NCBI RefSeq assembly: GCF_004569635.1
Contig: NZ_SPOZ01000004.1
Coordinates: 59,962 to 123,961 of the forward strand
Direction: 5' to 3'
DNA length: 64,000 nucleotides
Source of the DNA: Streptococcus sp. LYSM12
GTDB taxonomy: Bacteria > Bacillota > Bacilli > Lactobacillales > Streptococcaceae
The notes under the pieces were generated by a model. The model had not been told where the DNA came from, did not search any database, and saw only the letters and a list, made by a program, of their open reading frames with translations. Below, in pieces: positions 49,748-58,226 of this stretch (position 1 is the first letter of the stretch; each line of letters opens with the position of its first letter). Both the position numbers and the translations under genes were made by a program.

Positions 49748-51007
49748 ATGCACATTTTTGATGAGCTAAAAGAACGTGGTTTGATCTTTCAAACTACAGA
49801 TGAAGATGCTTTGCGAAAAGCCCTAGAAGAAGGGCAAGTCTCTTATTATTCTGGCTACGATCCAACCGCTGATAGTTTGCACTTAGGACATTTGGTCCCA
49901 ATCCTCGTCTGCCGTCACTTGCAATTAGCCGGGCATAAGCCATATCCACTTGTAGGAGGGGCAACTGGCTTAATTGGAGATCCATCTTTCAAAGATGCAG
50001 AACGTAGCTTACAAACAAAAGATACCGTTAAACACTGGGTTAAACGTATCCAAACTCAACTGGAGCGTTTCCTTGATTTCGAAAACGGTGACAACAAGGC
50101 TGTCATGACCAATAACTACGATTGGTTTGATAACATCAGCTTTATTGATTTCTTACGCGATGTCGGAAAATACTTTACCATCAACTACATGATGAGCAAG
50201 GAATCTGTTAAAAAACGGATTGAAACAGGCATTTCTTATACAGAATTTGCCTACCAAATCATGCAAGGATTTGACTTCTACGAGCTCAATCGCTTGTATG
50301 ATGTTACCCTTCAAATCGGAGGTAGTGACCAGTGGGGCAATATGACTGCTGGAACCGAGTTGCTCCGTCGAAAGGCCGATAAGACCGGGCACGTCATCAC
50401 TGTTCCCCTTATTACCGACGCAACCGGTAAAAAATTCGGAAAATCTGAAGGAAACGCGATTTGGCTCAATCCTGACAAGACATCTCCCTATGAAATGTAC
50501 CAATTCTGGATGAATATCATGGATGCAGATGCGATTCGTTTCTTGAAAATTTTCACTTTCCTACCACTCGATGAAATCGAAGAAATCCGTCACCAATTTG
50601 AAGCAGCACCACATGAACGCTTGGCGCAGAAAATCCTTGCCCGCGAGGTCGTGACCTTGGTTCACGGTGAAGTAGCTTATCAAGAGGCGCTCAACATCAC
50701 CGAACAACTCTTTGCAGGAAACATCAAAAATCTTTCTGTCAAAGAACTAAAACAAGGACTTCGTGGCGTACCAAACTACACGGTAACAGCCGATGATAAC
50801 CTCAATATCACTGAGCTTCTTGTCACCGCAGGTGTGGTCAACTCAAAACGCCAAGCCCGTGAAGATCTCCAAAACGGAGCCATCTACATCAATGGCAGCC
50901 GCGTGCAAGACCTTGACTACATCCTAACAGACGCAGATAAACTCGAAAACGAATTGACGGTTATCCGACGTGGGAAGAAAAAATACTTTGTGCTGACATT
51001 TAACTAA
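49748..51007 (+). CDS. tyrS: Tyrosyl-tRNA synthetase
   Basis: Charges tRNA-Tyr; 419 residues. The HIGH-type HLGHLVP (about residue 47), the tyrosine-binding GGSDQWGN and the KMSKS-type KFGKSEG are present, and the C-terminal S4-like RNA-binding domain follows ([22 protein letters not shown]). AAGGAG precedes the start. No T-box leader fits in the short upstream region. The matching tRNA-Tyr gene is at the right end of this window. Confidence 0.97.
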   Translation: MHIFDELKERGLIFQTTDEDALRKALEEGQVSYYSGYDPTADSLHLGHLVPILVCRHLQLAGHKPYPLVGGATGLIGDPSFKDAERSLQTKDTVKHWVKRIQTQLERFLDFENGDNKAVMTNNYDWFDNISFIDFLRDVGKYFTINYMMSKESVKKRIETGISYTEFAYQIMQGFDFYELNRLYDVTLQIGGSDQWGNMTAGTELLRRKADKTGHVITVPLITDATGKKFGKSEGNAIWLNPDKTSPYEMYQFWMNIMDADAIRFLKIFTFLPLDEIEEIRHQFEAAPHERLAQKILAREVVTLVHGEVAYQEALNITEQLFAGNIKNLSVKELKQGLRGVPNYTVTADDNLNITELLVTAGVVNSKRQAREDLQNGAIYINGSRVQDLDYILTDADKLENELTVIRRGKKKYFVLTFN

Positions 51008-51026
51008 CTTTAAAACAAGCACCTAA

Positions 51027-51132
51027 TATAGTCTTTTAGTTTGCTTTTAGTACTAGGCAACGAGCTGCAGGCTGTACTAGAGTACGGCAAAGTGAGTTAA
51101 CGAAGTAATAAAAGATAAACGAAACGACTATA
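51027..51132. repeat. RUP-like palindromic element, copy 7
   Basis: TAGTCTTTTAG…CGAAACGACTA termini with TA on both sides; type A centre (GAGCTGCAGGC, GTACTAGAGTAC). It starts about 20 bases after the tyrS stop, ahead of the terminator. Confidence 0.9.
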
Positions 51133-51161
51133 ACGGAATGGTCGTTATCCTGCAGCCTACA

Positions 51162-51237
51162 CCTAGAAACTAAAAAGCGAACAAGATAACATTTCTGAAC
51201 AACAGAAAATGAACCTTGTTCGCTTTTTCATTTCTAG
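51162..51237. terminator. Long hairpin, probable terminator of tyrS
   Basis: Outer arms CCTAGAAA/TTTCTAGG and inner arms AAAAGCGAACAAG/CTTGTTCGCTTTT pair across a 28-base loop, with a T-run inside the right arm. Confidence 0.75.
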
Positions 51238-51361
51238 GCTCACACTTTCGACAGCCTATTCCCAGACTATTTGACACGAGGCTACCCGTTTTAACTCGAA
51301 CCTAGGATGTAAAAAAGAAACAAACGACTTCCGTGGAGGTAACAGATTTTTGTTCCACCCT

Positions 51362-51487
51362 CTACTTTTTTCTTTCTTTCTCCTTTGCATGTTTATTTTT
51401 CGCTTTTACAACTAACTGGGCTACTACAATACAAGAAATCATCGGTAAAACGTTTAAAAATAGCTCAAAACAATCTTCTAACATCAT
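51362..51487 (-). CDS. Small membrane peptide overlapping a secreted-peptide gene (41 aa)
   Basis: A 41-residue frame (MMLEDCFELFLNVLP…) with one hydrophobic segment (about residues 8-28) and a strongly basic tail (KAKNKHAKEKERKK). Its ATG overlaps the stop of the upstream peptide frame as TAATG, so the two are translationally coupled; AGGGAA is the likely binding site. This layout fits a bacteriocin-immunity pair or a holin/toxin-like peptide, but no family was recognised. Confidence 0.55.
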   Translation of the reverse strand: MMLEDCFELFLNVLPMISCIVVAQLVVKAKNKHAKEKERKK

Positions 51488-51721
51488 TATTCCCTAATAC
51501 TTAAAAATTTCGAATTAAAATATGTACCTATCATTTCATCATGAATGTTAACATATTGAATTCTTATAATAACCCCTTTATTCCATCCCCCCGGTTGCAA
51601 TCCCGCGTTCACTTCACTATTAGCATATACTACATTAGCCCCCAACTATCATAGCTGGTACGCATGTTCCAAACAAAGACAAAGCAAGTAAACAGGCAGA
51701 GATACTCTTTTTAAATTTCAT
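51487..51721 (-). pseudogene. Secreted peptide gene with a frameshift at a run of five G
   Basis: From ATG at 51721 the frame MKFKKSISACLLALSLFGTC… stops after 28 residues. Removing one G from the G5 run at 51639-51643 restores a 77-residue protein with a clear signal peptide, likely cut after VVYA, and a mature part of about 44 residues beginning NSEVNAGLQPGGWNKG and ending KFLSIRE. The GGxWxxG start recalls lactococcin-972-type bacteriocins, though only weakly. The gene is broken as read, switchable at the G run, or mis-sequenced. Confidence 0.6.
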
Positions 51722-51835
51722 AACGTCATCTTTTCTTTCGTATCTAAAAAATAAAACAAAGTTATGACTTACTGATAGCTTGGTTTATCAAAAAAACTCC
51801 TTTCTAACAAACTACCTCAATGTTCTTACATCTTT

Positions 51836-51895
51836 ATTGTAAAGCATATATTAAAAAAAACAAGTCTGTTTTTTAATATATATTTATGTTATAAT
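51836..51895. promoter_or_regulatory. Divergent promoters around an AT-rich palindrome
   Basis: ATATATTAAAAAA and TTTTTTAATATAT (51846-51881) form a dyad around ACAAGTCTG. A minus-strand -10 (TACAAT, 51836-51841) reads toward the secreted peptide and a plus-strand TGTTATAAT (51890-51895) reads toward the HIT gene. One bound regulator would cover both -35 regions. Confidence 0.5.
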
Positions 51896-51899
51896 GGAG

Positions 51900-51933
51900 G
51901 AGTTGTTACTTCTAAATAGACCAACTCTTTTTT
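51900..51933 (+). terminator. Possible early terminator after the plus-strand promoter
   Basis: GAGTTG and CAACTC followed by six T residues, only a few bases after the expected start of transcription. It could be an attenuator or end a very short RNA. Confidence 0.35.
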
Positions 51934-52030
51934 ATATCCAAATTTTTGTTCCATTCAATCATTCTTTACTACCCATTCTTTCCTTCTGACACTCTCTTCT
52001 CCCCCTCCACCCAAAAAAGGATAATATACT

Positions 52031-52420
52031 ATGCACTGTATCTTTTGCCACGACCTTTCACTAGAAAATATCTTCTACCAGACGGAGCATTTCAAGCTGG
52101 TTTGGGACATTGACCCCATTCAGACAGGACACCTATTGATCATCAGCAAGGAACACTTCACTAGCCTTTCTGAACTGCCTCTACCACTCCTCCACGAACT
52201 AGCAGAGTTGGAACAAACAATCACCAGACTCATGGAAGACAGTCTTCCAATTGACGGTGTAACCCTTGCACGAAATGATAAGGATTTGATGGATACAGGT
52301 ACACATTTTCATTCCCATCTCATTCCAAGGAAACAGAATGACGGTTTTTGGGAGCAGATAACAGTTGATAAGCACTCTCTCCCACTCGAAGCCTTTCTCA
52401 AACAGTTAAAACATACTTAA
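52031..52420 (+). CDS. HIT-family nucleotide-binding protein
   Basis: A 129-residue protein of the histidine-triad superfamily. The N-terminal CIFCHDL zinc-type pair and the triad-like THFHSHLIPR (H-x-H-x-H) near residue 92 are present. HIT proteins hydrolyse nucleoside phosphoramidates or dinucleotides; the substrate here is unknown. AAAAGGAT lies before the ATG and a strong terminator follows, so it is a single-gene unit. Confidence 0.85.
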   Translation: MHCIFCHDLSLENIFYQTEHFKLVWDIDPIQTGHLLIISKEHFTSLSELPLPLLHELAELEQTITRLMEDSLPIDGVTLARNDKDLMDTGTHFHSHLIPRKQNDGFWEQITVDKHSLPLEAFLKQLKHT

Positions 52421-52424
52421 ACAT

Positions 52425-52467
52425 AAAAGCCATAGAACCAACAATCCTGTTGTTCTATGGCTTTTTT
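52425..52467 (+). terminator. Terminator downstream of the HIT gene
   Basis: AAAAGCCATAGAACCAACA and TGTTGTTCTATGGCTTTT form a long stem followed by T residues. The palindromic element copy 8 begins at the last T of the run. Confidence 0.9.
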
Positions 52468-52573
52468 ATAGTCGTTTAGTTTATTTTTAGTACTAGGCAA
52501 CGAGTCGCAGGTAGTACTGGAGTACAGCAAGACGAGTTAACGAAGTAATAAAAATATAAACTAAATGACTATA
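52467..52573. repeat. RUP-like palindromic element, copy 8
   Basis: TAGTCGTTTAG…CTAAATGACTA termini with TA on both sides; type B centre (GAGTCGCAGG, GTACTGGAGTAC). It is inserted directly against the HIT terminator. Confidence 0.92.
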
Positions 52574-52691
52574 TCCTACCCATTCACACCGTATCCGCAA
52601 TGCTTACCTTACTTCTGCTTCGCTTGACGTCAACTTAAAACAATTCATGAGATGCCTGATACAAGACACGATAATTGTTGCGTTTAATAGT

Positions 52692-53138
52692 TTATATACT
52701 ACTTTTTCCCCTCATGATGTGACAAGTACATTGACCTGCCAAACAAGAGCATTGTAGACTGTGAGGCGCATTTGGCAACTGATTTGCTATCTGTGTAGCC
52801 AATACCTGCAAATCAGAACGCGAAAACTGCCCCATTTCTAATAATTGTCCGACTAACTCTCCATTCTTGGTAGAACACATGGTATCCAGCAAGTTCTGAA
52901 GCTGTATCTGCACGTGCTCCCTTTCTTCTACCAAAGGATAATAGCGATATTGACTCCCCTCCTTTTTCATTTCCAGGTAGGCTTTTTTTCGCAAGCGACC
53001 TAAGAGCGTTTTTATCGTTGTAGCCTGCCAATCAACCCCCTCTTGTAAAGCAGTAATAATCTGACTAGATGTGCGACCAGGGCATGCCCAAATCACGCGC
53101 ATTACCTGCCACTCCGCAGCGGATATCATCTGCTCCAT
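52692..53138 (-). CDS. copY: CopY-family copper-responsive repressor
   Basis: A 148-residue winged-helix repressor (BlaI/CopY family). The DNA-binding domain is at residues about 5-75 (ISAAEWQVMRVIWACPG, ATTIKTLLGRLRKK), and the C-terminal metal site has the CxC…CxC pattern (CSCLAGQCTC). In streptococci copY heads a copYAZ operon, but no copA or copZ follows here; the DNA downstream is only a repeat and then the converging HIT gene. A cop-box lies in its promoter, suggesting autoregulation. Confidence 0.92.
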   Translation of the reverse strand: MEQMISAAEWQVMRVIWACPGRTSSQIITALQEGVDWQATTIKTLLGRLRKKAYLEMKKEGSQYRYYPLVEEREHVQIQLQNLLDTMCSTKNGELVGQLLEMGQFSRSDLQVLATQIANQLPNAPHSLQCSCLAGQCTCHIMRGKSSI

Positions 53139-53160
53139 AGCAGCACCTCCTTTCTTCTAA

Positions 53161-53189
53161 AGTTTACGATTGTAGTCGATTTTTGTCAA
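53161..53189 (-). promoter_or_regulatory. copY promoter with cop-box
   Basis: TTGACA (53184-53189) and TAAACT (53161-53166) are 17 bases apart. TACAATCGTA (53165-53174) fits the copper-repressor box KACANNYGTA and overlaps the -10. Confidence 0.75.
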
Positions 53190-53245
53190 CTATTCCTACT
53201 CAACAGCTTTTATCCCTTTCCACTAGTCGCCTTATGCCCCAACTG

Positions 53246-53274
53246 AAAAGGTTGGAACTTGATGTTCCAACCTT
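53246..53274 (-). terminator. Terminator downstream of adcA
   Basis: AAGGTTGGAAC and GTTCCAACCTT form an 11-bp stem with T residues on the minus strand, just after the adcA stop. Confidence 0.8.
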
Positions 53275-53286
53275 CTCTATATCATA

Positions 53287-54795
53287 TCAATGCGCCAACA
53301 TTTCTTGACCGATTTCAAGACCAGTTAAACTATCTGGATAGTAGGTTGGCCAATTCTCTAGCTCATCAAATAACCTCTCCTGACTTTCACCACCAAAGAA
53401 GATATGGAAATGACCTGTTTTCGTTGGAGCAATATTATGGTCACTAAACTGTACATACTTGAAACGTCCTGCATTAGTATCCGTTGCTTCAAACAAGAAG
53501 CGTACCCCACGATTGCCTTTCTTGTACGTCAAAATTTGATAGCCGACATACTTGTAGGTATGCTTTTCTGCTTGACCATTGACTACAAACTCCATCGCAT
53601 CATTGGTAATGTGAATCTGCTCCACATCAGTCTTATAGCCCTTGTCATAGTAAGTCTTGTATTCTTCAGCTGTCATTTGACCACTTAATTTAGCCTTATA
53701 ATCAAAGACCTGATCCAAGGTGCCGTCTAACAAGTAAGGATAGACCGACTGCCATTTGCCTGCATAATCAGATAAGGTACGATCTTTGACTGCACTATCG
53801 TCAAAATAGCCTGCATAAACTGTCTTAGATGTTCTTGCTCCTTCTTCCGGCAAAATGTCTGAGCCAGCTTGACTCGTGGTTTTTTCCAAAGCTTTCAGAT
53901 TATCTTTCATCACCGAAATATAATCTGCCCCCTTGTTCACTGCCTCATCTGTCAGACTTTCTAGTGGATTCAAGACAGCCAGTTCCACACCCGTTTCTTT
54001 TGACAAGGTCTCAGCTACTGCTTTTGAAGCATTTTCTTCGAAATAAATATACTTGATACCATATTGTTTGATATACTTAGTTAACTCTGCCAAACGAGAA
54101 GGTGTTGGCTCCTGATCCGCAGATACCCCTGTAATCGATATTTGCTTCAAGCCATAATCCAAGGCTAGATAAGCAAAAGCCGTATGTTGAGTCACAAAGT
54201 ATTTTTGCTTTGCACTAGACAAAATGGTTTGATACTCTGCATGCAGGGCTTCTAACTTCTCAATATAAGCAGCTGAATTTTTTTCAAATACCTCTTTTTT
54301 CTCTGGATATTTAGCGACCAAGCCGTCACGGATTGCCTCCACCAAGGAAATCGCACGCACTGGCGATAGCCAAACATGGGGGTCGTAATCATGGTGATGC
54401 CCTTCCTCACTATGTTCGTGTTTCTCCTCTTCTTTGTCGTTTGGTAAGAGCAACATACCCTCTGTCGCCTTGATGACCTCAACTTTCTTGTCATCAACAG
54501 ATGTTAAAACATCTGCTACCCAGGTTTCCATATTTTCATTTTCATAGACAAAGACATCTGCCTCTTGAATTTCTGTAATATTTTTAGCCGAAGGATCAAA
54601 ATCATGGGGTTCTGTCCCTGCTTTCACAAGAAGAGAAACATCCGCTTCTGTCCCCACCACTTGCTTGGTAAATTCATAGACTGGATAAAAGGTCGTGACA
54701 ATCTGAATCTCTTTCTTTTTCGATGCTACTTGTGAACCACAAGCCACTAGCAAAAAGACGCTAAGTCCCATTAGACATGTTAAAATTTTTTTCAT
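53287..54795 (-). CDS. adcA: Zinc ABC transporter binding lipoprotein AdcA
   Basis: A 502-residue lipoprotein that captures zinc outside the cell. The signal peptide ends in lipobox LVAC (residue about 19). The ZnuA-like domain (about 25-310) has the His-rich loop EKHEHSEEGHHHDYDPH, and the C-terminal third (about 325-502) is a ZinT-like domain (YAGYFDDSAVKDRTLSDYAGKWQSVYPYL…) typical of AdcA. Last gene of adcRCBA; expected to be repressed by AdcR when zinc is ample. Confidence 0.95.
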   Translation of the reverse strand: MKKILTCLMGLSVFLLVACGSQVASKKKEIQIVTTFYPVYEFTKQVVGTEADVSLLVKAGTEPHDFDPSAKNITEIQEADVFVYENENMETWVADVLTSVDDKKVEVIKATEGMLLLPNDKEEEKHEHSEEGHHHDYDPHVWLSPVRAISLVEAIRDGLVAKYPEKKEVFEKNSAAYIEKLEALHAEYQTILSSAKQKYFVTQHTAFAYLALDYGLKQISITGVSADQEPTPSRLAELTKYIKQYGIKYIYFEENASKAVAETLSKETGVELAVLNPLESLTDEAVNKGADYISVMKDNLKALEKTTSQAGSDILPEEGARTSKTVYAGYFDDSAVKDRTLSDYAGKWQSVYPYLLDGTLDQVFDYKAKLSGQMTAEEYKTYYDKGYKTDVEQIHITNDAMEFVVNGQAEKHTYKYVGYQILTYKKGNRGVRFLFEATDTNAGRFKYVQFSDHNIAPTKTGHFHIFFGGESQERLFDELENWPTYYPDSLTGLEIGQEMLAH

Positions 54796-54803
54796 GTTTT
54801 CTC

Positions 54804-55625
54804 CTATTTTTTAAATTTATAGAGCAAATTGACCAATAAAAAGATACCAATAAAAATCAACGTAATACTTGCACTCGCTGGCGTTTCTGCATAATAAGAT
54901 AGAAACAAACCAGAAAGCATTCCAACAAAGCCAATCACCATCCCAATGGCAATCACCATTTTAAAACTCTTTCCCAAACGAAGCGCAATTGATGCAGGCA
55001 AAACCATAATCGTTGACACCAATAAGGCTCCTGCTGCTGGAATCATAAGCGCAATCGCTACTCCTGTCACTATATTAAAGGAAACAGACATCGCACGAAC
55101 AGGCAAGCCATCCACAAAAGCTGTATCCTCATCAAAGGTTAAAATATACATGGGGCGTAAAAAGAGAAAGGTCAAGGCTAGCACGACTGCTGCAATCGCA
55201 AATAGGGCAATTACTTGCTCAGAGCTAATCGTTACTATTGAACCAAATAAATACTGCTCTAAGCTCAAGCTACTCTTACCACCCAAGCGACTCATAACAA
55301 TCAAGGATACCGCTAAACCAGTCGACATGAGAATAGCTGTCCCAATCTCCATAAAACTCTTATATAAAACCCGCAGGTATTCCAAAAAGATTGCCGCAAC
55401 AATGACTACTATCATGGTAGAGATTGTCGGTGAAACCCCCAGCACAAGTCCAAAAGCAACACCGGCCAAGGATACGTGGCTGAGTGTATCACTCATCAAA
55501 CTTTGCCGCCGTAGAATGAGAAAAATTCCCAATATCGGCGAAACTAAACTCATGGCAATAATTGCTAGAAAAGCCCGTTGCATAAATTCATAATGGAAAA
55601 TAGAGAAATCAAGTACGCTAAGCAT
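54804..55625 (-). CDS. adcB: Zinc ABC transporter permease AdcB
   Basis: A 273-residue permease of the ZnuB/ABC-3 family with about eight hydrophobic segments. The family loop [30 protein letters not shown], which contacts the ATPase, is intact. It overlaps adcC by eight bases and lies eight bases before adcA, so the unit is tightly coupled. Confidence 0.94.
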   Translation of the reverse strand: MLSVLDFSIFHYEFMQRAFLAIIAMSLVSPILGIFLILRRQSLMSDTLSHVSLAGVAFGLVLGVSPTISTMIVVIVAAIFLEYLRVLYKSFMEIGTAILMSTGLAVSLIVMSRLGGKSSLSLEQYLFGSIVTISSEQVIALFAIAAVVLALTFLFLRPMYILTFDEDTAFVDGLPVRAMSVSFNIVTGVAIALMIPAAGALLVSTIMVLPASIALRLGKSFKMVIAIGMVIGFVGMLSGLFLSYYAETPASASITLIFIGIFLLVNLLYKFKK

Positions 55626-56322
55626 GCGTCACCTCCTCATCCCTATCATGAACATTGAAACAACGCCAAGGAGATGCTTGGTCTCTCACCAAATAAATAT
55701 TTCGATCAGCATAATCACGTAATTCATCCGCATCATGCGTAATCATTAGAATGGACTTACCATGCTTTCTCGCACTATGGTGCATCAACTCATAAAAAGC
55801 AAGCTTTGTTCCACTATCCATTCCCGTAGTTGGCTCATCCAAAATAAAAATATCAGGATCTGAAGCAAACATGCGAGCAATCACCGCCCGCTGTTTCTGA
55901 CCACCACTCAAGGAGCCTAACCGCTTATCTTTATGCTCCCACATCCCAACAGACTCTAAACTTGTCCGAATGTGCTCCTCATCATGGCTCGTCAACCTAC
56001 GAAACCAACCCTGACGCGGATAGCGTCCAGACTTCACAAATTCATAGACTGTACTAGGAAAGCCAGCATTAAAACTCGCAATCTGTTGAGGTAAATAAGC
56101 CATTCGCAGCTTTTTCTGACTAATACTCGTCTCTGAAATGATTACCTTGCCGTTCTTGGGTTTTAGAATTCCCAATGTCGCCTTAATCAAGGTAGTCTTT
56201 GCTGCCCCATTTTCGCCTGTCAGAGTCACAAATTCCCCACTATCCAAATGATAGTAAATATGCTCTAACACAGGCTCTTGATCATATACAAACGATAGAT
56301 CCTCTACAGTAATATATCTCAT
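55618..56322 (-). CDS. adcC: Zinc ABC transporter ATPase AdcC
   Basis: A 234-residue ATPase. Walker A reads GENGAAKTT, with Ala in place of the usual second Gly (GxxGxGKT/S), a point worth confirming; Q-loop YLPQQ, signature LSGGQKQR, Walker B IFILDEP and MITHD are normal. It overlaps adcR by four bases (ATGA). Energises zinc import with AdcB and AdcA. Confidence 0.94.
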   Translation of the reverse strand: MRYITVEDLSFVYDQEPVLEHIYYHLDSGEFVTLTGENGAAKTTLIKATLGILKPKNGKVIISETSISQKKLRMAYLPQQIASFNAGFPSTVYEFVKSGRYPRQGWFRRLTSHDEEHIRTSLESVGMWEHKDKRLGSLSGGQKQRAVIARMFASDPDIFILDEPTTGMDSGTKLAFYELMHHSARKHGKSILMITHDADELRDYADRNIYLVRDQASPWRCFNVHDRDEEVTHA

Positions 56323-56768
56323 CCTTCTTTCCGAACTTTCTTTACTAGATCTGTCAAAAAACGACTAATAACCACTTGCTCATCTTCCGAATAATTTTCA
56401 ATTAATTCCTTATAAGAAGCAAGCGTATAGGCATGGTGATGGGCATGCTCATCAGCAACCGGCTTTGCTAATTCTGTCAAACTATAACGAATTATCCGCG
56501 CGTCACGACTATCCTTAACCGCTACAAGTAAATCTTGTGCAATCAAAGCCTTAATTGCTTTAGTAATCGCTGCCTGACTCACATTTAGTTGCTTTGCAAT
56601 TTCCTTATTTGTAAAGGCATTGTTTTCAATCAGCATTAAAATATGTTCTTGAGTATTGGTCAAGCGCATCTCACTCTGACAGTTCCCCACCAAAATCTCC
56701 AACTGATTCTCTGAGCTCAGTATAATCTCCTGCAAACTCCGATCAATCTGATGAGCTAATTGTTCCAT
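56319..56768 (-). CDS. adcR: AdcR, zinc-dependent MarR-family repressor
   Basis: A repressor of about 149 residues. The winged helix ([22 protein letters not shown], about residues 55-77) and the zinc-binding His cluster [11 protein letters not shown] (about 107-117) are clear. MEQLAHQ is preferred as the start, since AAGGA fits its spacing better than that of the Met four codons earlier. A perfect AdcR box overlaps its promoter, so the operon is autoregulated by zinc. Confidence 0.95.
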   Translation of the reverse strand: MEQLAHQIDRSLQEIILSSENQLEILVGNCQSEMRLTNTQEHILMLIENNAFTNKEIAKQLNVSQAAITKAIKALIAQDLLVAVKDSRDARIIRYSLTELAKPVADEHAHHHAYTLASYKELIENYSEDEQVVISRFLTDLVKKVRKEG

Positions 56769-56795
56769 TTCCTGCACCATTCCTTAATCACTTAA

Positions 56796-56812
56796 TTAAC
56801 TAGTTAATTATA
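56796..56812 (-). promoter_or_regulatory. AdcR operator overlapping the adcRCBA promoter
   Basis: TTAACTAGTTAA (56796-56807) is an exact AdcR box (TTAACYRGTTAA). It abuts the -10 box TATAAT (56807-56812), which has a -35 TTGATT 16 bases upstream. Confidence 0.92.
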
Positions 56813-57043
56813 ACACAAAAATAGATAAAATCAAGTGTTTTCTCTACATACTTTTTGTTTTATATTGTAAAATCGTGAAAAAGCGAGTATACTGAGTGTA
56901 AAAAAGAGAGGACAAATGTGATAAGACAATTTTTATACAGGTCATAGACATGCCAAAAGCTGTGCAAATGAAGAGGAAAACTCAATAATAGCAAGTATAT
57001 TCAGCGTTGCTAAAAATTATTATATTATTAAGGAGGGAAGAAC

Positions 57044-57325
57044 ATGACAATTAAGGAAAAATTCGATCTGATAGATCCTAACAAGAATATCGTCAGTAAA
57101 TGGATACTGAAATTCATTCTAGCCCTTACACTATTAGAAATCATTAGCTGTCTGATAAGTATGATTATCTCATCCCAAAATACGCTATTGTTAGCCATAG
57201 CTACTGCATGTACTCTTGTCTGCTATGCTGTTGTTCTTATGGCAGCTCAAATTATCTTAATCTTTAAATATCGATCTATATTAGGAAAAGAGTTTATTAA
57301 ATCATTCTTATTTGGTTTCCAATAA
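57044..57325 (+). CDS. Small membrane protein (93 aa), intact member of a tandem pair
   Basis: Codes MTIKEKFDLIDPNKNIVSKW… with two hydrophobic segments (about residues 20-43 and 48-75) and a basic C-terminus. A strong binding site, AAGGAGGG, precedes the ATG. A damaged copy follows 61 bases later on the same strand, so the gene was duplicated in tandem. No family recognised; small paired membrane proteins of this kind may be bacteriocin-immunity or stress-related, but that is a guess. Confidence 0.65.
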   Translation: MTIKEKFDLIDPNKNIVSKWILKFILALTLLEIISCLISMIISSQNTLLLAIATACTLVCYAVVLMAAQIILIFKYRSILGKEFIKSFLFGFQ

Positions 57326-57386
57326 CGATGTTTCCTAATAATGAACAAGTGCTTACTCATTCTACACTGAGAGTAAGGAGTTGGTT

Positions 57387-57706
57387 ATGACAATCAAAGA
57401 AAAATTCGATCTGAGATAGATCCTACTAAGAATAAGAGCAGTAAATGGATATTAAGATTCATTTTAGGTGTCACTATTAGGCTTATTTAGTAGTCTCATT
57501 AATTTCATCATATCACCAAATAGTCTATCTTAATCCTTTTTACTGTCTGTAGTTTTGTCTGCTATGCTGTTGTCTTCCTAATAACTAAAATTAGTTTAAT
57601 CGTTAAATATAGACATGTATTGGGGAAAGAGTTTATTAAAAAATATGCGCTCCCTATGCTTTTTGGTCCTGATTTACGAATCTGCCAATGTTTCCCAATC
57701 AACTAG
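57387..57706 (+). pseudogene. Decayed tandem copy of the 93-residue membrane protein
   Basis: It begins MTIKEKFDL like the intact copy, then two extra bases after GATCTG break the frame. Ignoring those gives IDPTKNKSSKWILRFILGVT, clearly related to the first copy, followed by further stops. The later part still matches (CYAVV, KYRHVLGKEFIKK). A ribosome binding site (AAGGAG) remains. The end overlaps the convergent RelE-type pseudogene. Confidence 0.8.
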
Positions 57707-57986
57707 GAAATCATTATCTGTTTTGCCATGACGGCGAGGCTGATTTTAAGAAAATCACAACTATGTCCCAATTCAAGCACCAAAATAACCATCTTGAATA
57801 TCACAAATGAGCCTGTAATCTCCAATACGATAACGTCACTCGTTAACATGATTAACGATGAAGCCTTGGGCGTTGGCGTGTGAGGATATCCATCCCCTCT
57901 AGATGCTTCGAAAAGTACTCTGTGAATTTGCTTACCTCGTTTCTAAATCTGTTTTGAACCCTTTTAGAATATTCTATACGATACAT
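57703..57986 (-). pseudogene. RelE/ParE-family toxin pseudogene
   Basis: From ATG at 57986 the sequence reads MYRIEYSKRVQNRFRNEVSKF, the usual start of RelE/ParE ribonuclease toxins. Later parts in other frames give FIVNHVNE*RYRIGDYRLICDIQDG, where a TGA stop stands at the conserved Trp, and LVLELGHS near the end. At least two frameshifts and one nonsense codon make it inactive. No antitoxin gene is left upstream; a terminator and the island boundary lie there. Confidence 0.82.
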
Positions 57987-58023
57987 ATTAGTACTTTCCC
58001 TTGGCTTAAAAAACCAGAGCATC

Positions 58024-58060
58024 AAAAAAGCCCTTAGAAACCAATAGTTCTAAGGGCTTT
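58024..58060 (-). terminator. Terminator, possibly the original end of the tRNA operon
   Basis: AAAGCCCTTAGAA and TTCTAAGGGCTTT form a 13-bp stem followed by six T residues on the minus strand. It lies just outside the island's left repeat. Confidence 0.85.
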
Positions 58061-58101
58061 AACTTCAGTCTGATATCGATAAATCAGCCTTTTTTTAATA
58101 T

Positions 58102-58119
58102 AAACTATACCGGCGGCCG
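58102..58119. repeat. Left attachment-site repeat of the tRNA-Leu island
   Basis: An exact 18-bp copy of the tRNA-Leu 3' end region, not part of any tRNA here, with unrelated sequence on its right. Confidence 0.8.
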
Positions 58120-58226
58120 ATATTTTAGTGTTTTAAGTTAGAAGAATACTGTTCATTTCAAAGCAGTTGAACAATCTAAACTACTTAAAAAGTAGTTGTT
58201 GCTTCAAGAGGAATCACCTTCTACAT

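Larger units (their letters stand above)
51008..51361. other. Gap of about 350 bases after tyrS
   Basis: It holds a palindromic element (51027-51132) and a long hairpin (51162-51237) that probably terminates tyrS. Nothing else recognised. Confidence 0.6.

Noticed and set aside
51752..51795. Nine-codon frame from a TTG after AAAGGAG upstream of the secreted peptide
   Set aside because: It could be a leader peptide, but it is too short to support without conservation data.
54946..55593. 215-residue plus-strand frame inside adcB
   Set aside because: Antisense shadow of a membrane protein gene; no start signals.
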